A stretch of DNA of 64,000 nt from Amycolatopsis vastitatis (GTDB lineage: Bacteria > Actinomycetota > Actinomycetes > Mycobacteriales > Pseudonocardiaceae), in contig NZ_NMUL01000010.1 in NCBI RefSeq assembly GCF_002234595.1, forward strand, positions 186,001 through 250,000, written 5' to 3'. The position numbers and the translations under genes are program-made. How positions within the stretch are numbered: the stretch's first letter is position 1; every line of letters begins with the position of its first letter. Below are positions 43,686 through 51,578 of the stretch, in pieces. The notes under the pieces were generated by a model that was not told the DNA's origin, did not search any database, and worked only from the letters and a program-made list of their open reading frames with translations.

Positions 43686-44393
43686 TCAGCGGAAACTGAT
43701 GTCGGCCATGTCGATGGCGACGAGGACGATCCGGTCCTCGCCTGTGGCGGTGTAGGCCCGTCGGGTGGCCGGGATGAGGATGCCGTCGATGTCGCGGTAG
43801 CCGGTGGCGTGGAGCTGGGCCTCGGTGTCCGGGTCGACGATGTCGATGGTGAAGTCGTGGCGGCGCAGCAGCCCGTCCGGGCCGAAGCAGAACACCTGCT
43901 CGCGGGTGTGGCTCTTGATGTGGTCGGGGAAGGTGACCTTCAGCCGCCGCCAGGTCTCACCCTCGCCCTCGATGGGCGCGATCTCGTCGCAGACGAACCC
44001 CGGCCAGGTGAACAGGAACGGCGTGGTCAAGTACGTCCACAGTGCTTCCCCGGTGAAGTACGCGAGATGGAGGTCGTCCCACGGCGTCTGGAACCGGTGG
44101 CCGTCGAACGACCGCTCCGGGTCGTCGCGCGCGTCGACGAGCGTGCCGTCGGGTTGCTGCAGGACGACCCGGCCGGGCTCGAAGATCGACCGCCGGTTCT
44201 GCCCGGCGAAGTCCATGGTCAGCCGTTCCCGCGTGGTGTCCACTTCGAAGCGGACCTCCTTCAACGCGTCACTCTTGCCCTTGACCTGCCAGAAGGCCCC
44301 GGTGATGGTGGCGGCGACGCGGATCGCGCGGATCCGGTTCCACCGATCCAGGCCACCGTGCGCGGCGACCGCGGTCGCGAGTAGGTCATTCAT
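43686..44393 (-). CDS. Conserved hypothetical protein
   Basis: 235 aa, cytoplasmic. HGGLDRWNRIRAIRVAATIT near the start and repeated beta-strand patterns (ERLTMDFAGQNRRSIFEPGR, GETWRRLKVTFPDHIKSHTR) resemble the lipoprotein-carrier-like beta-sheet proteins often seen next to SDRs and sigma factors, but I do not recognise a named family. Same strand as the sigma gene (42 bases upstream of it) and as the SDR behind it. Confidence 0.7.
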   Translation of the reverse strand: MNDLLATAVAAHGGLDRWNRIRAIRVAATITGAFWQVKGKSDALKEVRFEVDTTRERLTMDFAGQNRRSIFEPGRVVLQQPDGTLVDARDDPERSFDGHRFQTPWDDLHLAYFTGEALWTYLTTPFLFTWPGFVCDEIAPIEGEGETWRRLKVTFPDHIKSHTREQVFCFGPDGLLRRHDFTIDIVDPDTEAQLHATGYRDIDGILIPATRRAYTATGEDRIVLVAIDMADISFR

Positions 44394-44424
44394 GGCTCTG
44401 CTCCTCTCTCGGGGCGTGTCGTGG

Positions 44425-45216
44425 TCAGTCGACGATGAGTCCGCCGGTCAGGTTGGCGACGGTGCCGGTCATCGCGGAAGCCTGGCCGGAGGCGAGGAAC
44501 ACCGCGACCGCCGTGAGTTCGGCCAAAGCCGTCGGGCGCTTGCGGTGAGTCATCGCGGCGGCGGCCGCGGTGAACTGGTCGACGGGGATGCCCAGCGCGT
44601 CGGCGTGCAGCCCGTACACGACGTCGATGACCGGCGTGCCGACCATGCCGGTGGTGCGCAGGCAGATCGATCGGACGCCGTGCTGGGCCCATTCCGCGGA
44701 CAGCGCGCGGTTGAGGGCTTCCATCGCCGCCCAGCCGACGCTCATGCCGCCGACCAGGGGAAGGCTCACCCGGGCGGGTTCGGGAGTGTGCATCATGATC
44801 ACTCCCGACCCTTGGGGGATCATGTGCCGAGCGGCGGACTGCGCGGTCACGAAGTGCGCCTGGGCGTAGGTCGTGACCGGCCGCATGAAGTCGTCGACCG
44901 GTAGCTCGGCGAGCGGGATTCCCTGCAACCCCCGCGGCGAGATTCCGATCGCGTTGAACGACACGTCGATGCGGCCCGCGTCGGCGACGACGGCGTCGAG
45001 GTGGCCGGTGACGGACTTCTCGTCCAGTGCGTCGACCACAGCGCTCTCGGCGGCCCCGCCCGCGGCGGAGATTTCCTTCCTGACGGTGTCGACGACGTCG
45101 GGATTTCGCCCGGTCAGGAAGACCCTGGCGCCTTCTTGGGCGAACCCGCAGGCGACCGCGCTGCCGACCGCTCCGCCGGCGCCGTAGACGACCACGTTCT
45201 TGCCTTCCAGCAACAT
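44425..45216 (-). CDS. Short-chain dehydrogenase/reductase
   Basis: 263 aa from ATG 45216 (AGAAGG upstream; ATG 45240 possible). Cofactor motif NVVVYGAGGAVGSAVACGFA, then FNAIGISPRG in place of NNAG. The usual Y-x-x-x-K is not seen: the corresponding segment reads GGMSVGWAAMEALNRALSAE, with Trp in place of Tyr and Met in place of Lys, so it belongs to a divergent SDR group and may not be a normal dehydrogenase. Confidence 0.85.
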   Translation of the reverse strand: MLLEGKNVVVYGAGGAVGSAVACGFAQEGARVFLTGRNPDVVDTVRKEISAAGGAAESAVVDALDEKSVTGHLDAVVADAGRIDVSFNAIGISPRGLQGIPLAELPVDDFMRPVTTYAQAHFVTAQSAARHMIPQGSGVIMMHTPEPARVSLPLVGGMSVGWAAMEALNRALSAEWAQHGVRSICLRTTGMVGTPVIDVVYGLHADALGIPVDQFTAAAAAMTHRKRPTALAELTAVAVFLASGQASAMTGTVANLTGGLIVD

Positions 45217-46014
45217 GTCCTTCTCTTTCCTGTTGTTCATGTCAGCGCATGAAGTCGGTGACCGGTCGCGTCGGTACCCCCCCGGCTCCGGCCGCGGCGA
45301 CTACCTCCTGCACATACAGAGGCGATCGCGGAGCGAAAGTAATCGGCACCCGTCCGGCTTCTTGACGACGAGTTCGGGCCGACTCAGCCGGCACGGCTCC
45401 CACGCCTGGTGAGGGCGTGTCAGCCGACGGCTCAGCCTTGAACGACCAGCTCGACGCGCTCGTCGAACGCCTGCGCGGGCTCGGGGTGTCGGTCACCGAC
45501 GTCCGGCGCTACGCCACGGCGGACTACGCCAGTGCGAAAGGGCCGGACGAGCTGCTGTTCGAGCCGCACGCTGTCCGTCCGGACTCCGTGATTTCTTCGC
45601 CGAGGAGGAAGCATGACCGTCATCACCGTGAACACCACGAAGGGCCGTCTGAGCCTCGACCAGCGCCGCACCCTGGCCGAGACATTGACCGACGCGGTGC
45701 TGATCCCGAGAACGGCCGGTTCGCCCGTGCGAGGCTCTCGGACTCGACGAATGCGGTCGGCCGAACGGCTGTCGGAGTGCGTTCGACCCGTCGACGTCAG
45801 TTGCCGGGACGCACCTGTGCCCCCTCTCACGCGGATGTCCGCTTGTCCGCTGATGGCTCGATCCCCTGGGATGCAAGTGCGGTCATTCCGAGCGAATCGC
45901 GAAACGCGATCTTGAAAGGGGCGCGATGAGCGTCCAGGGTGGGTTGATCACGCACAACCCGGCGTGGGGAGTGGCCCTCGACGCGTCGCCCACGGGCGGT
46001 GGTGTGCCTGCGGG
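45217..46014. other. Gap of 800 bases with gene remnants
   Basis: On the minus strand 45242-45350 codes for a protein-like tail (APRSPLYVQEVVAAAGAGG, ending TDFMR, stop just before the SDR gene), perhaps the 3' end of a lost upstream gene. On the plus strand about 45430-45560 reads LNDQLDALVERLRGLGVSV and GPDELLFEPHA in a gene-like way but without a family. A truncated tautomerase follows (separate entry). The rest shows nothing. Confidence 0.4.
45613..45711 (+). pseudogene. Truncated tautomerase (4-OT-like)
   Basis: ATG 45613 after AGGAGG. The first 33 residues, MTVITVNTTKGRLSLDQRRT and LAETLTDAVLIPR, match the N-terminus of actinomycete tautomerase-family proteins. After that the reading frame has no likeness to the family. 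The catalytic N-terminal Pro is replaced by Thr as well. Confidence 0.65.
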
Positions 46015-47508
46015 TCAAACACCATGTTCGGCGTTACCCGAACCGGCACGCGCTGTCCGGCTGCCGTCCCGCGGGGGCTTCCCTTTGCGGGCTGGGAAGG
46101 CCGTGACCAGCGCGCTGAGAGCGACAGCCAGACACAGCCAGGCGTACCAGTCCCCGAAACGGGAGTACGGCGTGGCGCCCGGACCGAGGGGCACGTCGGC
46201 CACCAGTGTGGTGAACGGCCCGGGGCCGCCTGTGTGCGCGTCGGCCCGCACGCGGCCCCAGCCGTCGGAGATCAGCACCGTTCCGGTCCGGTCGGACCAG
46301 ATCACGGCTTGGCCGTTCTCCACCCCACGCACCAACGCGGTCCGGCTGTGCTGCCAGCCGTTGTCGTCCTCGTCGGACGCCGGGATCGCCAATATCCGGG
46401 CGCCGGCCTGAGCGTAGTCACGGCTCGGGCGCGGGAAGTTGACGTCGAAGCAGATCTCGACGCCGGTTTCTCCGCCCGGAACGAACACGAGATCGTGGCC
46501 AGGCGGGCTGACCGCGTCGTGGTGCTTGAGGTACGTCAGCGGCTCACCGCCGTCCGCAGGGAAGACCAAGGCGTAGTTGTACTTGGCTTTGCCGTCGGAG
46601 TAAGCGAACCCGACCACGATGTCGGCCCGGCGGACCGCGGCGGCCTGGCGCATCGGTTCGAGCAACGCGGCCGGACGGGCCTCGCTCGAGGAGAAGGACT
46701 GCTCGGGCAGCACGATGGTCTGAACCCCGGCGGGCAGCGCGGCGATCCTGTCGACGTAGGCAGCGACGAGGTCGCGGCCGGCCGGGGAAGCCAGATTGGG
46801 CGCCCACGCCCGCTGGTTGGTTGCGATCGCGGCTACGCGCCTCACCGGCCCCGCATCCTCGCTCGCCAGCCGCAACGCTCCAGCACCCAGCCCGACCACG
46901 AGCAGCGTCACCGCGAGGGCCCCGGCCCGGACCCGCGCGGCGGCACGGAATCCGGGAGCGAGCACCACCGCAAGCGCGGAAGGCACCAGCAGCACGAGAA
47001 ACTCGACACCCCACATGCCCGTGGCCGCGGCGGCCTGCAGCACCACGGGCACGTCGCCCTGCAGGTTGGACATCGTCCCGCCGAGTCCCATCGGATTGGT
47101 GATCGACACCAGGTAGAGCACCCCGGTCCAGACGGCCGGCGCCGTGACCGTCGCGAGCACCGCGCGCCCGCGGCGAAGCTGAAGCCGGAATGCCGCGACG
47201 GTGACCGCGAACACCGCTGCCAGGCCGGCATCGATCAGGAGCCCGATCGGCCACAGCGGGGTGTCGTGCGATCGCAGCTGGAACGCCCAGCTGTTGGCTG
47301 TGCCCAGCAGAAAGGCCACGAAGGCGACGGTGACGGCAGCCAGGCAGGACACCCTGGGCGCGACGAGCAGCACCGGCAGCGGTGCCAGCCAGGTCAACGT
47401 GGCGACCGGCGTGAGCCCGGTGCCGAAGAAGAACAGCACCGCCGACCCCACCAGCGCGGCCGCCACCAGTCCGCGGGCGCGGTTCGCCCGTTCACGGCCG
47501 GAGTCCAT
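46015..47508 (-). CDS. Apolipoprotein N-acyltransferase-like membrane nitrilase-fold protein
   Basis: 497 aa from ATG 47508 (GGGAGGG upstream). Six or so N-terminal membrane helices, a nitrilase-superfamily domain from about residue 225 to 450 and a last membrane helix, the layout of Lnt. Catalytic triad candidates: Glu in TIVLPEQSFS, Lys in LTYLKHHDAVSPPG, Cys in GVEICFDVNFP. It is more divergent than housekeeping Lnt (ICFDVNF instead of ICYE), so the acylated substrate is uncertain. Encoded behind, and overlapping, a TetR gene, an unusual place for a housekeeping enzyme. Confidence 0.8.
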   Translation of the reverse strand: MDSGRERANRARGLVAAALVGSAVLFFFGTGLTPVATLTWLAPLPVLLVAPRVSCLAAVTVAFVAFLLGTANSWAFQLRSHDTPLWPIGLLIDAGLAAVFAVTVAAFRLQLRRGRAVLATVTAPAVWTGVLYLVSITNPMGLGGTMSNLQGDVPVVLQAAAATGMWGVEFLVLLVPSALAVVLAPGFRAAARVRAGALAVTLLVVGLGAGALRLASEDAGPVRRVAAIATNQRAWAPNLASPAGRDLVAAYVDRIAALPAGVQTIVLPEQSFSSSEARPAALLEPMRQAAAVRRADIVVGFAYSDGKAKYNYALVFPADGGEPLTYLKHHDAVSPPGHDLVFVPGGETGVEICFDVNFPRPSRDYAQAGARILAIPASDEDDNGWQHSRTALVRGVENGQAVIWSDRTGTVLISDGWGRVRADAHTGGPGPFTTLVADVPLGPGATPYSRFGDWYAWLCLAVALSALVTAFPARKGKPPRDGSRTARAGSGNAEHGV

Positions 47509-48073
47509 CAAGAACCCTCCCCATCGTCCGTCGGCAAAGCTCACGAAAGTCCTTTTCGGGCAGATTGATCCGGCCGCCGTGGTAGAGCTGGACCAGGCCC
47601 ACGACCGACATGGTGGCGGCCAGCGTGGTTTCGAGCGGGTCGTCCTGCCGCAGCGCGCCGTCCCGCATGCCCTGCTCGACGGCTCGGAGCACCGGGATGA
47701 ATGTGGGCGAGCCGCCGGTCCGGAAGTCTTCCGGGAAGCGCCGCACGTCCTCGCGCCGGTCGGTGATCAGGTAGCGGTACAGGTTCGGGCTGCCCAGGGC
47801 GAAGTTCAGGAAGTCGTCGGTGAGCCCGTCGATCCGCTCCTCGAAAGAGCCGGTCTCGTTCCGCTTTCCCCAATCCCGGGTCAAGCCGGCGACAGCGTCG
47901 TCAACCACCTGCCGCAGCAGCGCCTCCCGGTTCGGATAGTGACGGTAGGTGGCCATCGCGGTGACCCCCGCCTCGGCCGCTACCCGGCGCATGGTCACCG
48001 CCTCGGCGCCCTCCGCCGAGAGAATCGCCAATGCCGCCGCAGCTATGCGGCCGGCGGTCTCGTTTCCGACCAT
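47492..48073 (-). CDS. TetR-family regulator
   Basis: 193 aa from ATG 48073. HTH: GRIAAAALAILSAEGAEAVT, MRRVAAEAGVTAMATYRHYP. Its 3' end overlaps the Lnt-like gene by 17 bases, so the two form an operon. A perfect 12-base-arm palindrome begins directly at the start codon (48074), pointing to tight autorepression. Confidence 0.92.
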   Translation of the reverse strand: MVGNETAGRIAAAALAILSAEGAEAVTMRRVAAEAGVTAMATYRHYPNREALLRQVVDDAVAGLTRDWGKRNETGSFEERIDGLTDDFLNFALGSPNLYRYLITDRREDVRRFPEDFRTGGSPTFIPVLRAVEQGMRDGALRQDDPLETTLAATMSVVGLVQLYHGGRINLPEKDFRELCRRTMGRVLDGLRP

Positions 48074-48109
48074 GTATACAGCGTACACGCCTTCGTCTAC
48101 GCTGTATAC
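48074..48109. promoter_or_regulatory. TetR operator at the start codon
   Basis: GTATACAGCGTA-N12-TACGCTGTATAC, perfect 12-base arms, immediately upstream of the TetR start (ATG at 48071-48073 on the minus strand). A repressor bound here would block transcription of the TetR-Lnt operon. Confidence 0.85.
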
Positions 48110-48345
48110 ATTCAATTGGATCGAGGCGTCTCGCAGACTGCATCCCAGATGCATGGCGTCGACTGCCGCTGTCAGTCAACGCGAGCCGCAGCCACGCGGG
48201 TCCTTCGGGGCAGACCCGGTCGAAGCGGCCGACGGACTCGGCGAGACCGAGCTGGACGCACAGCCGTCGCGGGCGGCGAGCGAGGATCGCAACGACGTGA
48301 TCGAGGGCGACGTCACGAAGTCCGCGGGCGTCAGCTACCTGGCCA

Positions 48346-48954
48346 TCAACTTCGTTTGACGATCTCGACCGATGCGAGTTTCCGGCAGCCGGCAGGGAGG
48401 ATTTGGTACACGATATCGCCTTCACCGTTCGGCGTCGCCGTGTCGAGCGTTCCGTTGCATGAGGCATCGGCCATGGTGACAGTCAATGTGAAGGCGTGTC
48501 CATCGTCGTCGGGCGTTGTCGAGCCGACTTGGGGGTCAAAGAAGCTCCATTGACCGTTGGCAACAGGCACGGGAACGCCTGTGATCAGATAGTACTTGTG
48601 GTCGTCGGCGAGGTCGAAGATCCTCAGCAGTTTCCCATCGAGATTCTGAGCTGTCCCTGTGAGCTGAACACCTTGGCGTCCAACGACGCTCTGTCCCGGC
48701 TTCGGGGACGTGATAGCGACTGATTCAGCTGGCGGCGCAGGCAGCGTCGAGGAGGGCAACGAGGTAACTGGGAGGGTGACGACGGCCGAGGTGGCGCTGC
48801 CGGAGTTCCCTGTCGAATCCTTCGAGTTGGCGATGATCGCAGTGGTAACACCGCCGATGGTCGTGATCACCGCGACGACCACGGTCACGACGGCATGTGT
48901 GGAACGGCTCTTCTTGTCCGACGACTGGTTTTCTGAATCGTTGTCCGCGTTCAC
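48346..48954 (-). CDS. Membrane-anchored extracellular protein, unknown
   Basis: 202 aa from GTG 48954, which has GAGGAG 9 bases upstream; ATG 48984 would add ten residues. Short charged N-terminus (SENQSSDKKSRSTH), one membrane helix (AVVTVVVAVITTIGGVTTAI), Ser/Thr/Pro-rich stalk, then a domain of about 120 residues with VAITSPKPGQSVVGRQGVQL, LITGVPVPVANGQWSFFDP and LPAGCRKLASVEIV, like a small Ig-like surface domain. No family recognised. Confidence 0.75.
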   Translation of the reverse strand: MNADNDSENQSSDKKSRSTHAVVTVVVAVITTIGGVTTAIIANSKDSTGNSGSATSAVVTLPVTSLPSSTLPAPPAESVAITSPKPGQSVVGRQGVQLTGTAQNLDGKLLRIFDLADDHKYYLITGVPVPVANGQWSFFDPQVGSTTPDDDGHAFTLTVTMADASCNGTLDTATPNGEGDIVYQILPAGCRKLASVEIVKRS

Positions 48955-49278
48955 CTGGTAGATCTCCTCGGCTGCGTGCGTCATCGGTTCGTCTCGGCAC
49001 GACAGTCGACCAGGAATCTTGAGTTGTTACGTTTGCCTACGGCTGGACGTAGTTTGTGTAACGATCAGGTTCACCGTTGTCCAAGGCCGCTGTGGCCATG
49101 CGGATGAGTCCAGGTTGAGGCTGGGACAACGGAGCCACGCTTGAAGCGGCGGTGTGCGGCCGCGGCTCGAACACCGGGATCGATGGCTCCGCCAGCGCCC
49201 ACAGCTCATCCGGCGCCAACCGCAACGAGTGCGCAACATCGCTCCGTCCTCCTCCGATTACGTGGTAGAGGTGAAGCG

Positions 49279-49620
49279 ATGTCGAAAGCTTTGAGCTATG
49301 CGGACGCCGTGCGGGTATTGGACGGCGGAGCGCCGAACAAAGCCGCAGCCGGCGACGACTTCGCTGTCCGGCTGCAGTCCGCGCTCGCAGAAGCCCACAG
49401 GCGTCCCCGGCCGGCCGGCGTCGAAGGTGGCACCGTCGTATTCGGTACCACAACCGCCAGTGGGCAGGGTGGTATCGCGATCGGTTCGGTAGCCAGAGAC
49501 GTCACCCTGGCCCCCGACCTCGACTCCGGTGATGGGGTATCGCCGGCGACGTGGCGGCCCTATTTCGTAACAGGCACGAATTGGGCGGCCGGCTCTGTGG
49601 CGCTGGTCCGTGGCGTCTGA
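49279..49620 (+). CDS. Short protein resembling the N-terminus of actinomycete NTPase/NACHT-type proteins
   Basis: 113 aa from ATG 49279 (GAGGTGAAG upstream). The first residues, MSKALSYADAVRVLDGG, resemble the start of large actinomycete proteins with N-terminal helical effector-associated domains. The remainder (GGTVVFGTTTASGQGGIAIG, RPYFVTGTNWAAGSVALVRG) does not continue such a protein. It may be a truncated remnant or a free-standing adaptor. Likeness is from memory of the motif only. Confidence 0.45.
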   Translation: MSKALSYADAVRVLDGGAPNKAAAGDDFAVRLQSALAEAHRRPRPAGVEGGTVVFGTTTASGQGGIAIGSVARDVTLAPDLDSGDGVSPATWRPYFVTGTNWAAGSVALVRGV

Positions 49621-49679
49621 ACGAGCGGCTTGGCTCCGCGTGCTCCCATTGTTTCCCTTCGCGTGTTCGTTGTGCGATC

Positions 49680-51119
49680 TCAGAAGGCGGTCACGGCGGC
49701 GGCCGATTGCGTCGCGGATGTGTGCTCCGGCGTGTCGGTCGCGCGGCGGGTGCCACCGGTGACGGGCAGGCCGCCGGCCGGGGTGAACATGGCTTGGTTG
49801 AACGTGGATCCGCTCGGTGCGGTGGCGATCGGGATGACCGGGAAGGCGTTGCCGCCGGGGCGGACTGACGTGGAGATGTAGTCGCCGAACATGCGGCCCT
49901 GGGAGGTGTTCGGGATCCAGGACAGGTTCATCGGCCCGGCGACCTGGGTGGCGGTGCTCCAGCTGGTGCCGCCGTTGGTCGAGGAGATGAAGCCGACGTC
50001 GAGCTGACAGGTCGCCGCGGTGCAGTTGGCGGTGGGGTAGAAGTAGTACGTCAGGCCGATCCGGGCGCTCGAGCCGGAGGTCGAGGCGTCGACGCCGATG
50101 CCGGGGACGAAGTGGTCGACGGTGCTGGTGGTGGCGTCGATCGGCACGCGTGCCGGGGTGGTCCAGGTGGTGCCGTTGGCGGATTTGCTCAGGACGATGT
50201 CGTTGCTGGGGCAGCCGGTGCGGAACCGGCAGTCCGACCAGGCGACGTAGACGGTGCCGGTGCTGTCGGTTTCGGCGGTGGGCAGGGCTTCTTCGCGCAG
50301 GCCGCCGGCGGCGTCGTGGTGGCTGATCGTGGCGACGGCGACGGTGGAGGTCCAGCTGCCGCCGCCGTTGGTGGAGCGGAAGCTGCGGATCTGGTCGTTG
50401 AGCGACAGGTAGGGGACGACGACGGTGCCGTTGGATTGCACGACGGGCTGGCCGCCGAGACCGGTGTGGGTGCCGGCGGGGGCGCGGGCGGGGCCCCAGG
50501 TGAGGCCGCCGTCGCTGGAGGTTTTCATCCGGATGGAGTCGCCGGAGCTGGTGATGTCGTACTGGGTGTAGCAGTTGCCGAAGAACGGGCTGCTCGCGGT
50601 GTTGTCGCAGACGATCCAGTTCTTGTCCAGCGAGCCGGTGGCGGTGGTGACGGGGTTGCCGAAGGTCTTGCCGCCGTCGGTGGAGCGGCTGGTGAGCACG
50701 GGGGTGCCGCTCGGGCAGTTGACGCCGAGGGAGGAGATCAGCCACACGTTGTGCTTGGCGTCGAAGGCGACGGCGGCGTCGCTGATCTGGCCGCACGGTC
50801 CACCGGTGTTGGCGGTGGTGCCGGGCAGGAAACCCTGGGTCCAGGTGGCGCCGCCATCGGTGGAGGTGGCGAAGCCGATGTCGGAGGAGCCGCCGCCGGA
50901 CACACGGCCGACCTGGAAGGCCGAGACGACCGTGGAGCCGAACGTGAACGTGTCGGGTTCGACTTCGGTCCGGTGCTGGGCTTGGGCGTCGGTGAACGGA
51001 TCGGTGCTGACCTGGGTCACGGCGACGTTCGCGGACGCGGACGTCGCCCCGACCAGGAGTCCGCCGATCACGACGGCCGGCAGGAAGGCGGCGGTGACGA
51101 TTCTTCGGGACAGCGGCAT
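49680..51119 (-). CDS. Secreted BNR/sialidase-fold protein
   Basis: 479 aa from ATG 51119 (GGAGAAGG upstream). Signal peptide IVTAAFLPAVVIGGLLVGAT, cleavage near ASA-NVA. At least four Asp-box (BNR) repeats of the S-x-D-G-G-x-x-W type: STDGGATWTQG, SRSTDGGKTFG, SSDGGLTWGP, STNGGTSWST. Six-bladed propeller expected. Whether it hydrolyses glycans cannot be told; the sialidase Arg triad is not obvious. Divergent from the similar protein at 51579. Confidence 0.85.
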   Translation of the reverse strand: MPLSRRIVTAAFLPAVVIGGLLVGATSASANVAVTQVSTDPFTDAQAQHRTEVEPDTFTFGSTVVSAFQVGRVSGGGSSDIGFATSTDGGATWTQGFLPGTTANTGGPCGQISDAAVAFDAKHNVWLISSLGVNCPSGTPVLTSRSTDGGKTFGNPVTTATGSLDKNWIVCDNTASSPFFGNCYTQYDITSSGDSIRMKTSSDGGLTWGPARAPAGTHTGLGGQPVVQSNGTVVVPYLSLNDQIRSFRSTNGGGSWTSTVAVATISHHDAAGGLREEALPTAETDSTGTVYVAWSDCRFRTGCPSNDIVLSKSANGTTWTTPARVPIDATTSTVDHFVPGIGVDASTSGSSARIGLTYYFYPTANCTAATCQLDVGFISSTNGGTSWSTATQVAGPMNLSWIPNTSQGRMFGDYISTSVRPGGNAFPVIPIATAPSGSTFNQAMFTPAGGLPVTGGTRRATDTPEHTSATQSAAAVTAF

Positions 51120-51578
51120 GGCGCGGTCACCTTCTCCGTTGAGGGGTGCGGCAACGAGGCGGGCAGCGGGGGCGCCACTGCGGGCCATGACGACTGTCGA
51201 TCCAGCCACTTGGATCGAGCGCCGTAAAGCCGCCATGTGGAGGAGCCCGCCGCGAGGGACCGGCCACCGGCTGATCAACTGTCTCATTGAGACGGATATG
51301 GGCAGTTCTGCCGGCATGTGGGACGAGTTCGGCGGCGTGATTTCCCGGTACGACCTGTCCTTCGCAGGTCGGCGCCGTGCTCGACCGATCCAGTACGTTC
51401 GTCGGCAGCCGAGTGGGGGACGAGTTGGCCGTGCGCTTACCTTGTCCGGAATGGATAGTTGACAAGTGGGTAACGATCCCGCGCGTCGCGGCGACGGTCC
51501 CAGCGGCGGACCAAGGCGCGGCATGTGCCGTGTGGCTGGCCGCGCACCGGAAACCCCGGTCAACCAAGGGAGCACGCA
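51120..51578. other. Intergenic region between the two divergent BNR genes
   Basis: About 460 bases without a gene. It contains a small palindrome GTCTC-att-GAGAC at 51281-51293 and a -35-like TTGACA near 51460. It must hold the promoters of both secreted proteins. Confidence 0.4.
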
